Shown: positions 1 through 6,176, counted from the stretch's first letter. The stretch is DNA of 11,731 nt from Candidatus Faecousia faecipullorum (GCA_018710805.1 DVJG01000206.1:1-11731); one strand, 5' to 3'. Program-made: numbers and translations. The notes: generated by a model from the sequence alone, not told the origin.

Positions 1-1491
1 GCAGAGCATTTCTGCTTCAATGAAATTGTGCCCGGGTATTTTAGCCGCCGGGAATCCAACGGTTCCTGCTGCGGCAACGACACAGCCTCCGAGCGGTCCA
101 TGGTGCGAAAATTTATTGTGGACAGCGTCAATTACTGGGCAGATGAATACCACATTGACGGCTTCCGGTTCGACCTGGTGGGGCTTCTGGACACCCAAAC
201 CATCCAGGAGGTCATGGAGACCGTCCATTCCAAGCATCCGCATGTGCTCTTCTACGGCGAAGGCTGGACCATGGACACCCGCCCCACCAAAGGGAACGTA
301 TCCCTTACGGTTCAGGGGAATTCCGGCCTTGTGCCCGGGTTTGCCTTTTTTAACGACACCATCCGGGACACCCTGCGGGGGTCCGTGTTCGACTCTTCCG
401 CCCCCGGCTTTGTCTCCGGCGGATACTGTCCGCGGGAGCTGCTGGAGAGCTGTTTTCTGGGAATGCCCCGCTGGGCAAGCCAGCCGGACCAGTGCGTGAA
501 CTATGTGTCCTGCCACGACAACCACACCCTCTTTGACCGCATTGCCCTGGGGGCGCCGGAAGCACCCCGGGAAATGTGCATTCGGATGAACTGTCTGGCG
601 GCAGCCTACAGTATGCTGTCCCAGGGTGTGCCCTTCCTCATGGCAGGAGAGGAAATTCTCCGCTCCAAGCCGGGACGGCACGGGGGCTTTGACCAGAACA
701 GCTACCGCTCCGGAGATCGGGTGAACGCCATTGCCTGGGAGGACCTGGACAAGCCCGACTGTCAGGAGGTGGCGCAGTTTTACCGGGGCCTCATTGCCTT
801 CCGGAAAGCCCACAAAGTCCTGCGACTGCACACCAGGAAGGAAATTCAGCGATGTGTTTCCCCCTGGTATCTGGGAAACGACCACTGCGTAGCCTTCCAC
901 CTGGACGAAGACAGCACGGAGATTCTGGTCGTTTTCAATTCCGACACCCAAGACATCCCTCTAGAGCTTCCGGAAGGAAAGTGGAATGTGAACATCCGGA
1001 ACCTCACCGCCGGAACAGCGACTATAGAGAGAGTATCCGGTACGGTATGGGTCAGCCCCGTTTCCACTTTGGTGCTGACCCGCCGTAAGCCGGTGGACGT
1101 GGTGGCCGCCCTCCTCTGGGAGAAGGACAAGCTTCTCATCTGCCGCCGTCCTCCAAACAAAGCAAGAGGACTGCTTTGGGAATTTGTAGGCGGCAAGGTG
1201 GAGCCCGGAGAGACTCACGAAGAGGCCCTCATCCGGGAGTGCAGAGAGGAACTGGATGTGACCGTGGAAGTCCACGAGCCTTTCATGCAGGTACTTCACG
1301 AATATCCCGACATGACCATCCGCCTGCGTCTCTATCACTGCATCATTCCCGAAGGCTTCCCAAAAATGCTGGAGCACGTGGACCTGAGATGGGTCCATCC
1401 CCGGGACACAGGCAGATATGAATTCTGCCCCGCCGACACAGAGATTGTGGAAGAGGTCAAGCGTCAGTACGAAAATCGGCAGCCGCTGTAA
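1..1491 (+). CDS. Type I pullulanase C-terminal part fused in frame to a Nudix hydrolase domain (5' partial)
   Basis: The frame is open from the first base, so the gene starts upstream of the window; 496 residues are visible. Residues 1-360 match the catalytic barrel and C-terminal beta domain of GH13 type I pullulanases, which cut alpha-1,6 branches in glycogen, starch or pullulan. Visible landmarks are SNGSCCGNDTASER (about 19-32), the nucleophile in YHIDGFRFD (Asp58), the acid/base in YGEGW (Glu87) and SCHDNHT (Asp173). No stop follows. The frame runs straight from the last beta strand (STLVLTRRK) into a complete Nudix domain (about 364-496, nt 1090-1491) resembling MutT-like 8-oxo-dGTP diphosphatases. 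Its Nudix box (about 398-420, GKVEPGETHEEALIRECREE) keeps all catalytic glutamates, but the usual Gly near the end is Asp. The GTG at 28 lies inside the conserved domain and is not a start. The pullulanase call is firm; that the fusion works as one protein is inference. Confidence 0.9.
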   Translation, partial: AEHFCFNEIVPGYFSRRESNGSCCGNDTASERSMVRKFIVDSVNYWADEYHIDGFRFDLVGLLDTQTIQEVMETVHSKHPHVLFYGEGWTMDTRPTKGNVSLTVQGNSGLVPGFAFFNDTIRDTLRGSVFDSSAPGFVSGGYCPRELLESCFLGMPRWASQPDQCVNYVSCHDNHTLFDRIALGAPEAPREMCIRMNCLAAAYSMLSQGVPFLMAGEEILRSKPGRHGGFDQNSYRSGDRVNAIAWEDLDKPDCQEVAQFYRGLIAFRKAHKVLRLHTRKEIQRCVSPWYLGNDHCVAFHLDEDSTEILVVFNSDTQDIPLELPEGKWNVNIRNLTAGTATIERVSGTVWVSPVSTLVLTRRKPVDVVAALLWEKDKLLICRRPPNKARGLLWEFVGGKVEPGETHEEALIRECREELDVTVEVHEPFMQVLHEYPDMTIRLRLYHCIIPEGFPKMLEHVDLRWVHPRDTGRYEFCPADTEIVEEVKRQYENRQPL

Positions 1492-1497
1492 GAAATC

Positions 1498-1530
1498 AGG
1501 CCCCCGGAAAATTCCGGGGGCCTGTCTTTT
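1498..1530 (+). terminator. Rho-independent terminator after the pullulanase-Nudix gene
   Basis: A perfect 12-bp stem (AGGCCCCCGGAA paired with TTCCGGGGGCCT, 1498-1509 with 1512-1523) starts six bases after the stop codon and is followed by GTCTTTT. It closes the upstream transcription unit. Confidence 0.92.
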
Positions 1531-1555
1531 CAAAACATTTGTCGCTTATTATAAA
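1527..1555 (+). promoter_or_regulatory. Candidate promoter for the 51-residue ORF
   Basis: TTTTCA (1527-1532) and TATAAA (1550-1555) are separated by 17 bases, matching 4 of 6 and 5 of 6 consensus positions. The -35 box overlaps the T-tract of the preceding terminator. It would drive the small ORF at 1617 with a leader of roughly 55 bases. AT-rich sequence makes chance matches common. Confidence 0.35.
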
Positions 1556-1565
1556 CAAATTTTCT

Positions 1566-1604
1566 CCTGGGATAATCCCCAGGCAGCGGGGAAACCTATT
1601 TCCC
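1566..1604 (+). promoter_or_regulatory. Two small hairpins directly upstream of a ribosome binding site
   Basis: CCTGGG (1566-1571) can pair with CCCAGG (1578-1583), and GGGAAA (1589-1594) with TTTCCC (1599-1604). The second hairpin ends immediately before the Shine-Dalgarno-like GAGGTG (1605-1610) of the ORF at 1617. They could shape translation or RNA stability of that leader. Each stem is only 6 bp, so this is a structural observation and not an identified riboswitch. Confidence 0.35.
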
Positions 1605-1616
1605 GAGGTGATAACC

Positions 1617-1772
1617 ATGGAAGAAAAGAAGGATGCCTGTTTTCGTTTGGACCCGGAGGCTGTTATTTGTCCGGCTTTTGACGCCTGCTCCATTAAGCTC
1701 TTTGCCGCGCCGGACCGGGAAGAGATGGGCGTTTTTGTGGTCGACAACTGTGCCGAGGAACACATTATGTAA
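1617..1772 (+). CDS. Small hypothetical protein, 51 residues
   Basis: The ATG at 1617 follows GAGGTG (1605-1610) at 6-base spacing, which is why I prefer it to the in-frame ATG at 1539 that has no ribosome binding site. The product is acidic at its start (MEEKKDACFRLDPE), has four cysteines (8, 18, 23, 45) and contains no membrane segment or signal peptide. I recognise no family. It sits alone between a strong terminator (1498-1530) and a strong promoter (1821-1849), so it would be a separate unit, possibly driven by the weak promoter at 1527. The cysteines could bind a metal, but their spacing is not a known motif. It may also be a chance ORF in a regulatory gap. Confidence 0.45.
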   Translation: MEEKKDACFRLDPEAVICPAFDACSIKLFAAPDREEMGVFVVDNCAEEHIM

Positions 1773-1820
1773 ACGTTTTGAACAAATAGATAATTTTGCC
1801 TAATACGGTATAACCCTTTC

Positions 1821-1849
1821 TTGACATTTGCCAGCATATTGACTATAAT
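1821..1849 (+). promoter_or_regulatory. Consensus sigma-A promoter of the cytidylate-kinase-like gene
   Basis: TTGACA (1821-1826) and TATAAT (1844-1849) are both perfect consensus hexamers, separated by the optimal 17 bases. Transcription should start near 1856, giving a leader of about 36 bases with AAGGAGG at 1879-1885. No operator-like dyad is visible over it, which suggests constitutive expression. Confidence 0.93.
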
Positions 1850-1891
1850 ATAAGCAAGAGAAACGCAAGTGTTCTCGGAAGGAGGCATATT

Positions 1892-2521
1892 ATGGAAAAG
1901 AAAATCATCACCATCAGCCGTGAGTTTGGTTCTGGTGGACGTACCGTGGGTCACATGGTCGCCGAACGGTTGGGCATCCCCTTCTACGATAAGGAATTGG
2001 TGGATCAGATCGCCCTGGAATCCGGCTTTGCCCCTAAGTTTGTGGAAGAACACGGGGAACATTCTCCCGGCAGCAGCCTGTTCTCCTATGCCTTCGCCCC
2101 CCAAGGCGTCCCCGGTGTCATGAACGGTTTGTCCACCGCCGACTTCCTGTGGAATATCCAGTGCAGCGTAATCCTCCAGCTGGCGGAGAAAGGCCCCTGC
2201 GTCATTGTGGGCCGGAACGCTGATTACATCCTCAAAGACCGCGCCGATGCCCTCCATGTCTATGTCCACGCCGATATGGCCTACCGCGCTGGCCGCATTG
2301 TCCGCCGCTACGGCGAATCCGACAAGAGCCCCGAGGCACGTCTGCGTGAAAAAGACAAGCGCCGCCGGGTAAACTATCAGCACTACACCGGCCGCACCTG
2401 GGGTCAGAGCCAGAACTACGACCTCTGCATGGATACCGGCGAGCTGGGCATTGAGCAGTGCGTGGATATCATCTGCACCATTGTGGAGAATTCCAAAAAG
2501 CCCATCAATACGAATCTATAA
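1892..2521 (+). CDS. Cytidylate kinase-like family protein
   Basis: This 209-residue protein matches the cytidylate-kinase-like family common in Clostridia (PF13189 type). The N-terminus IITISREFGSGGRTVG (residues 5-20) is the family's glycine-rich nucleotide-binding loop, followed by LGIPFYDKELV (28-37), then the core segment PCVIVGRNADYIL (102-114) and a basic Arg/Lys-rich stretch (about 134-160) resembling the mobile lid of nucleoside monophosphate kinases. The family is P-loop-like and presumed cytosolic, but the true substrate of most members is not established, so I do not call it cmk. The start is secure: AAGGAGG lies six bases before the ATG and the conserved domain begins at once. 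It is monocistronic, with its own consensus promoter and terminator. Confidence 0.88.
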   Translation: MEKKIITISREFGSGGRTVGHMVAERLGIPFYDKELVDQIALESGFAPKFVEEHGEHSPGSSLFSYAFAPQGVPGVMNGLSTADFLWNIQCSVILQLAEKGPCVIVGRNADYILKDRADALHVYVHADMAYRAGRIVRRYGESDKSPEARLREKDKRRRVNYQHYTGRTWGQSQNYDLCMDTGELGIEQCVDIICTIVENSKKPINTNL

Positions 2522-2526
2522 GCGTT

Positions 2527-2557
2527 AAGCCCTGCGGAAGATTCCGCAGGGCTTTTT
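2527..2557 (+). terminator. Rho-independent terminator after the cytidylate-kinase-like gene
   Basis: A perfect 13-bp stem with a 2-base loop (2527-2539 with 2542-2554, core AGCCCTGCGGAA) is followed by TTTTT through 2557. It begins six bases after the stop codon. The convergent DUF1653 gene ends about 70 bases further on. Confidence 0.93.
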
Positions 2558-2628
2558 CTATGATCCCGGGAATGCGCGCCGCAGGCAATCAGCAATTTTC
2601 TGCTGCTGCCCAGCGTGCCCCTTACCAA

Positions 2629-2841
2629 TCATTCCCCCACAAAGACAAATCTGGGGCCCCGATAGTCCTCCCGGTTTACCTCTTCGTTCCACATGCTGGC
2701 AGAACGAACCCAGAGGCTGCCTTCTCCGTATAGGGCCCGGTAGACCACCATCTCCTCAAGAGTCTCCGAGTGCCGGGCGGTGCCCATAACCTCGTAGAAA
2801 TTTCCTTTAAAGTGGCGGTACCTTCCTTTTCTGATTTCCAT
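2629..2841 (-). CDS. DUF1653 domain protein, 70 residues
   Basis: The product begins MEIRKGRYRHFKGNFYEV and contains ARHSETLEEMVVYRALYGEG, the signature of the DUF1653 family, small single-domain bacterial proteins of unknown function. Length is normal for the family. I chose the ATG at 2841 because GGAGGAAGGA lies just upstream (about 2842-2852) and the conserved domain starts there; an in-frame start at 2916 would lie inside the 3' end of the upstream gene and read through its terminator. It is last on the minus strand after the 638-residue membrane protein gene, separated by 55 bases that hold a strong terminator and no obvious promoter. Confidence 0.88.
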   Translation of the reverse strand: MEIRKGRYRHFKGNFYEVMGTARHSETLEEMVVYRALYGEGSLWVRSASMWNEEVNREDYRGPRFVFVGE

Positions 2842-2854
2842 ATCCTTCCTCCAT

Positions 2855-2886
2855 AAAAAATGCCGGGGCTGAAACTCAGCCCCGGC
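2855..2886 (-). terminator. Intergenic terminator between the membrane protein gene and DUF1653
   Basis: On the minus strand an 11-bp perfect stem (GCCGGGGCTGA with TCAGCCCCGGC, 2886-2862, 3-base loop) is followed by six T (2860-2855). The ribosome binding site of the DUF1653 gene starts within a few bases of the T-run, so DUF1653 transcription would need readthrough, or a promoter inside the upstream gene. Confidence 0.9.
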
Positions 2887-2896
2887 GGTTTGTATT

Positions 2897-4813
2897 TTAG
2901 TTGGGCACGCTGACACGGGTGGTCATATCAATCACCACATTTGGGTCGAAGATGCCCTTGAACCAGTCAGAATGCCAGGCCATGGAATTGCCCGTGACCA
3001 TGAGGCGGTTCTGCCGGACATAGGTGGAATTAACCTCGGCCCACGGGGTAGTACCATTGGACACAAAGTAGCGGAAGCCGCTGTTATAGAGAGCGGTGAA
3101 GCTTGCGCCGGCGTAATCTGTGATATTACTGGACTTTGCAAAGACAAACACGTTTACATCACCAATGACAGGGGTAATGTGCTGGGTCCACAGGCTCAGT
3201 TCCTCGTTGATCTGGTTGGCGTTCAGCTGCTTATAGTCGGAGTCGTTATAGGTGTAGCAGGCAAGGGTGTAGCCCCGGTCCCGGAGGGCCTTGACAATCT
3301 CCTTTGCCCCCGCAATCTCGCCGTCCACAAAGCTCTGGCTCTTGGTGGACACATAGGTGGAGTTGATGCGGTAGCCGAAGATGCCTTCCTTACCAGACAC
3401 AGCCAGAATGGCCTTGGCTCCCTGGTAGGAAAAGTCGGGGTGTTCCTTCAGGAAGTCCTCCAGGATGGGCACCAGGTCGTAGTTGCCCACCATTTTAGTG
3501 CCGTTGGCGTCCACATATTCGGCCTTGATGTCTCCGTTGGCATCCAAAACCAGCTTGCTGGCAAAGCCATGGCCAGCGGCATCCGGTTCCTCATCGTCAT
3601 TGCCGTCGACCATGTAGCCGTAGTAGTTGACCATGGTCTCGGTAATCATAATAGGCTTTTTCCCCTCAGGGAGCTTGATGGAGCCAGGGAAAATCTGATT
3701 GTTATTGTAGGTGGTAAAGCTGTCAAAGTCCACCAGAACGTAGCCTGCGTCATAAATGTTCTGGAGAATCTTCTCGAACTCGCCAATCGAGACGAAGTTC
3801 CGGTTGTACAGGCCTCCCAAACCATCTTCCGTCACAGCAAAGGCTCTCGCAGGGTCCACCATAAGCGTATGGAAGCTCAGGTTGGGAATCGTGGTGGGGT
3901 CCTGGTACTCTTTGAGGCTCGAGCGGATGGTCTCATATTCGGAACGCTTGACGGCGAATTCGGTGTTGGCAGTCAAATCGCCGACCTCTTCCAGCTTGGC
4001 AATGGCGCCGTCATAGTCATAGACCTGGGCCAGGGCCTCGGCCTCCATGAGAAGCCGCTGTTTGTTCCGCTCAGCTTCCTGCTCTGCAGAGATGGATTCA
4101 TCCAGACGGGTTTTCTCCGTATCCGCGTCCAGCTTCTTCTGCTTGATGAAATTGGTAACGGAGCCCACGGTGAAGGTCAGCACCAGGATGAGGCACAGGC
4201 TCACCACAATGGGCGGGAGATATACCTCCTTGAAAATCTGCATCTTGGACTTTCTGCGGCGGCGGCGGGGTCTCTCAGGGTCCACCGGCTCTTCCTGCAT
4301 GGATTTGTCCATAATAGGCGCAAAGTACAGGTCATAGAATTTGGTGAAGATATTGGGCCCTGCAGGTTTTTTAGGTTCCTTGGGCTTCTTGGGCTTGCGC
4401 TCCCGCTTCTTTTTGGGCTGTTCCACTTCCTCTTCATCCTGAAATTCCTGAGGCGCATCGTCCTGTTCGGGATACTCCTCCTGGGGATATTCGGCTTCCT
4501 GGTCGTAGTCGTAGTCCTGCCGATGGGCAAACTCCGGCACGTCTACGTTTTCATCCGCAGGACGTCCGCCTTTGGGGTCGCCCATGCTGAGAAAGTCACC
4601 CAGGTCCATATCCAGGTCAAAATCGTCAGACCGGCTTTCTTCCTGCTGCGGCGCCTCCTGTGGGGCGTTCAGGTCCCCAAGGCCCAGTTCCTCGTCGGAA
4701 AATTCGTTCAAATCAATATCATCATGGATCTCGGTGTCCCCCAGAAAGGACTTGGGATCAAAGCCGAGTTCCTGTTCAAAGTCGAAGTTGATGTCAAAAT
4801 CGTCTTTTGCCAT
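2897..4813 (-). CDS. Membrane-anchored protein with a degenerate polysaccharide-deacetylase-like domain
   Basis: The 638-residue product has four parts. Residues 1-133 are very acidic and low in complexity, with repeated Asp/Phe/Leu clusters such as DDFDLDMDLGDF (63-74). Residues 134-190 are proline- and lysine-rich with a run of arginines (RPRRRRR, 181-187). One hydrophobic helix follows (about 199-222), then a charged, probably coiled-coil stalk (about 225-305). Residues 312-638 resemble the NodB-like deacetylase domain found on similar membrane proteins of Clostridia (FHTLMVDPARAF, YDAGYVLVDFDSF, VPILEDFLKEHPDFSY, FRYF). The basic residues before the helix predict a cytosolic N-terminus and an extracellular C-terminal domain. 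The expected metal-binding Asp-Asp motif reads ITETM (390-394), and the usual His-x-x-x-His motif appears as ACYTYND (518-524), so activity looks lost. A wall-binding or scaffolding role is inference. The ATG at 4813 has only a modest AGGG upstream. Confidence 0.8.
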   Translation of the reverse strand: MAKDDFDINFDFEQELGFDPKSFLGDTEIHDDIDLNEFSDEELGLGDLNAPQEAPQQEESRSDDFDLDMDLGDFLSMGDPKGGRPADENVDVPEFAHRQDYDYDQEAEYPQEEYPEQDDAPQEFQDEEEVEQPKKKRERKPKKPKEPKKPAGPNIFTKFYDLYFAPIMDKSMQEEPVDPERPRRRRRKSKMQIFKEVYLPPIVVSLCLILVLTFTVGSVTNFIKQKKLDADTEKTRLDESISAEQEAERNKQRLLMEAEALAQVYDYDGAIAKLEEVGDLTANTEFAVKRSEYETIRSSLKEYQDPTTIPNLSFHTLMVDPARAFAVTEDGLGGLYNRNFVSIGEFEKILQNIYDAGYVLVDFDSFTTYNNNQIFPGSIKLPEGKKPIMITETMVNYYGYMVDGNDDEEPDAAGHGFASKLVLDANGDIKAEYVDANGTKMVGNYDLVPILEDFLKEHPDFSYQGAKAILAVSGKEGIFGYRINSTYVSTKSQSFVDGEIAGAKEIVKALRDRGYTLACYTYNDSDYKQLNANQINEELSLWTQHITPVIGDVNVFVFAKSSNITDYAGASFTALYNSGFRYFVSNGTTPWAEVNSTYVRQNRLMVTGNSMAWHSDWFKGIFDPNVVIDMTTRVSVPN

Positions 4814-4847
4814 GTTGCATCCCTGCCTTTAATGGATAGTCATTGTT

Positions 4848-4876
4848 ATTCTACCACCCCGAGCCAAAAAATGCAA
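4848..4876 (-). promoter_or_regulatory. Candidate promoter of the 638-residue membrane protein gene
   Basis: Read on the minus strand, TTGCAT (4876-4871) and TAGAAT (4853-4848) are separated by 17 bases. The -10 matches 5 of 6 positions; the -35 matches only TTG. The start point would be near 4841, about 28 bases before the ATG. Confidence 0.45.
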
Positions 4877-4895
4877 GAGTAATTGGTGGAAAAGC

Positions 4896-4928
4896 AAAAA
4901 ATCCGCCTTGGCCAAGGAGCATTTTTTT
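4896..4928 (-). terminator. Possible bidirectional terminator after the XRE regulator gene
   Basis: The self-complementary CCTTGGCCAAGG (4906-4917) is flanked by A6 (4896-4901) and T7 (4922-4928), so either strand can form an imperfect hairpin with a T-run after it. The perfect core is short (4 bp with a 4-base loop), so termination strength is doubtful. It sits between the regulator's stop codon and the next minus-strand promoter. The rest of the gap from 4814 to 4976 shows nothing further. Confidence 0.4.
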
Positions 4929-4976
4929 ACAGAGGCTTTCTGTTATGTAGCCTTCCCCTGCAAATGATGGATTGCG

Positions 4977-5984
4977 TCAGACGTAGACAATGGTAACTTC
5001 TCCGAAGCTGACCTTGCAGTCGGCGGTAAGAGAATACGGAGCGTCGGAGTCGGGTTTTCCCTTGCATTCCACCGTGCCGAAACTCACCTTGTCCTGGATG
5101 TTTACCTTACAGTTTCTCGGCACAGTGACCTCCATGTCCCCGAAGGAACAGCTCAAGAAAATCTCACAGCCGGGAGCAAATTCCTGAACTCCCGTAAGGT
5201 CCAGCTTCATTTCGCTGAAGGAAGTCTGGGCGCTGCCGTTTTTCAGCCGAGGCAGGTCCACCCGATAGGATTTTTCGTTAAAGCTGCTGGCGCAGACAAA
5301 GCTCTCTTCCCCAAACTCCATGTTGCTTTCAACAAATCCCGTGCCGTTCAAAGTAATGGGATTGCCGTCCCGGGTAATGCGGATTTTCCTTTTCTTGGGC
5401 TTTCGCAGGGCATCCACCAGGATGCTCAGTCCCAGGGCCATGAGGAACACCGCCCAAATTCCCATAGTTCCAATATCCGGCAGGACATAGAAATTATTCA
5501 GCCCTTCGTAGGTACCGAAAAGGATGCAGGCCAAACTGATGAAAAAATGCCGCCGAATGCCCATGAAGCCTATGGTCAGCAATCCGGCAATCATCAAGCT
5601 CTCCCAGATGCCTCCGTTCTGGTTGAAGTGGTTATTCAGGAGCAGCAGAGCCCCGCTGAGAAGGACCCAGATTCCAAGCCCCAGGGCATCTTTTTTGCTG
5701 CCGCTCAGGTCAATTTCAAAAAGACTATGCTTATCCTCGTCCTTTTCCGTAACCACTTCTCCGGTATGGACTTCTTCCTTTTGAGGGACTCCCAGCAGCT
5801 GGTCGGTGGTGACGCCGAAAATCTCCGCAAGGCGAGGCAGCGTGGCGATGTCCGGGCAGGACTGGTCGTTTTCCCACTTGCTCACTGCCTGAGCCGTGAC
5901 CCCCAGACGCTCCGCCAACTGATCCTGGGTCATACCAACCCGGCGGCGCCAGGCGGCAATTCGCTTTCCCAAAGTCTCTTCCAT
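4977..5984 (-). CDS. XRE-family regulator with four membrane helices and a LiaF-like C-terminal domain
   Basis: Residues 4-65 form an XRE/Cro-type helix-turn-helix (GMTQDQLAERLGVTAQAVSKWE, split here as GMTQDQLAERLG and VTAQAVSKWE). After an acidic linker come four hydrophobic segments (about 100-117, 128-143, 146-164, 171-192), then the basic RKPKKRK (194-200). Residues about 241-335 carry repeated SFG-type strands (SFSEMKLDL, SFGDMEVTVP, SFGTVEC, SFGEVTIVYV), typical of the C-terminal beta domain of LiaF-like envelope-stress proteins, often called toastrack. An even helix count plus the positive residues after the last helix place both DNA-binding and C-terminal domains in the cytosol. I infer a one-component regulator that senses a membrane or wall signal. 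The start has AAAGGAGAC at 6000-5992. It is divergent from the LURP-one gene, and a dyad overlaps its likely promoter. Confidence 0.85.
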   Translation of the reverse strand: MEETLGKRIAAWRRRVGMTQDQLAERLGVTAQAVSKWENDQSCPDIATLPRLAEIFGVTTDQLLGVPQKEEVHTGEVVTEKDEDKHSLFEIDLSGSKKDALGLGIWVLLSGALLLLNNHFNQNGGIWESLMIAGLLTIGFMGIRRHFFISLACILFGTYEGLNNFYVLPDIGTMGIWAVFLMALGLSILVDALRKPKKRKIRITRDGNPITLNGTGFVESNMEFGEESFVCASSFNEKSYRVDLPRLKNGSAQTSFSEMKLDLTGVQEFAPGCEIFLSCSFGDMEVTVPRNCKVNIQDKVSFGTVECKGKPDSDAPYSLTADCKVSFGEVTIVYV

Positions 5985-6008
5985 AACGCAAGTCTCCTTT
6001 TTCTTTGG

Positions 6009-6040
6009 ATGGCTATATCATGCCATAAATCCGGTGAAAA
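6009..6040 (-). promoter_or_regulatory. Candidate promoter of the XRE gene with an overlapping dyad operator
   Basis: On the minus strand TTTTCA (6040-6035) and TATAGC (6017-6012) are 17 bases apart, with the extended TG at the correct place before the -10. The perfect dyad ATGGC-N8-GCCAT (6009-6026) covers the -10 box. A dyad there is the usual place for an XRE autorepression site, but that assignment is inference. TTGATA (6049-6044) offers an alternative -35. Confidence 0.45.
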
Positions 6041-6077
6041 AGCTATCAATTATTTGTTTAGGGCTGCATTTTTTCGG

Positions 6078-6125
6078 TCAACCTCAGGTTGAGCGCCGCT
6101 CAACCAACGGTTGGGGCGGCTTTTT
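6078..6125 (+). promoter_or_regulatory. Nested competing inverted repeats ending in a terminator-like hairpin
   Basis: Three overlapping hairpins share CAACC/GGTTG segments. TCAACCTCAGGTTGA (6078-6092) is a perfect 15-base palindrome. GGTTGAGC (6087-6094) pairs perfectly with GCTCAACC (6098-6105). GCCGCTCAACC (6095-6105) pairs with GGTTGGGGCGGC (6109-6120) with one bulged G and is followed by TTTTT (6121-6125), so it looks like a plus-strand terminator. The first and third can coexist; the second excludes both, which is the logic of an attenuator. However, I find no clear plus-strand promoter upstream, and the LURP-one promoter lies downstream, so it may instead be an insulating terminator or a paired protein-binding site. 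Confidence 0.55.
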
Positions 6126-6126
6126 C

Positions 6127-6155
6127 TTGCAAATTTCCCCCCGATATGCTATGAT
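6127..6155 (+). promoter_or_regulatory. Promoter of the LURP-one-like gene
   Basis: TTGCAA (6127-6132) and TATGAT (6150-6155) have a 17-base spacer, and TG at 6147-6148 gives an extended -10. Transcription should begin near 6162, leaving a very short leader that begins close to or within AAAGGAGG (6161-6168). Confidence 0.7.
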
Positions 6156-6176
6156 TTTTTAAAGGAGGCTGTACTT

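Noticed and set aside
28..30. GTG as the start of the pullulanase-Nudix gene
   Set aside because: The frame is open to base 1 and the residues before it (HFCFNEI) continue the pullulanase domain; the catalytic barrel would be cut. The true start is upstream of the window.
1496..2383. Minus-strand 295-codon open frame
   Set aside because: It lies opposite the cytidylate-kinase-like gene, runs through two promoters and a terminator, and resembles no family.
2972..4882. Plus-strand 636-codon open frame opposite the deacetylase-like gene
   Set aside because: Its length follows from the codon bias of the real minus-strand gene. It lacks a ribosome binding site and a recognisable domain, while the minus strand encodes a coherent membrane protein.
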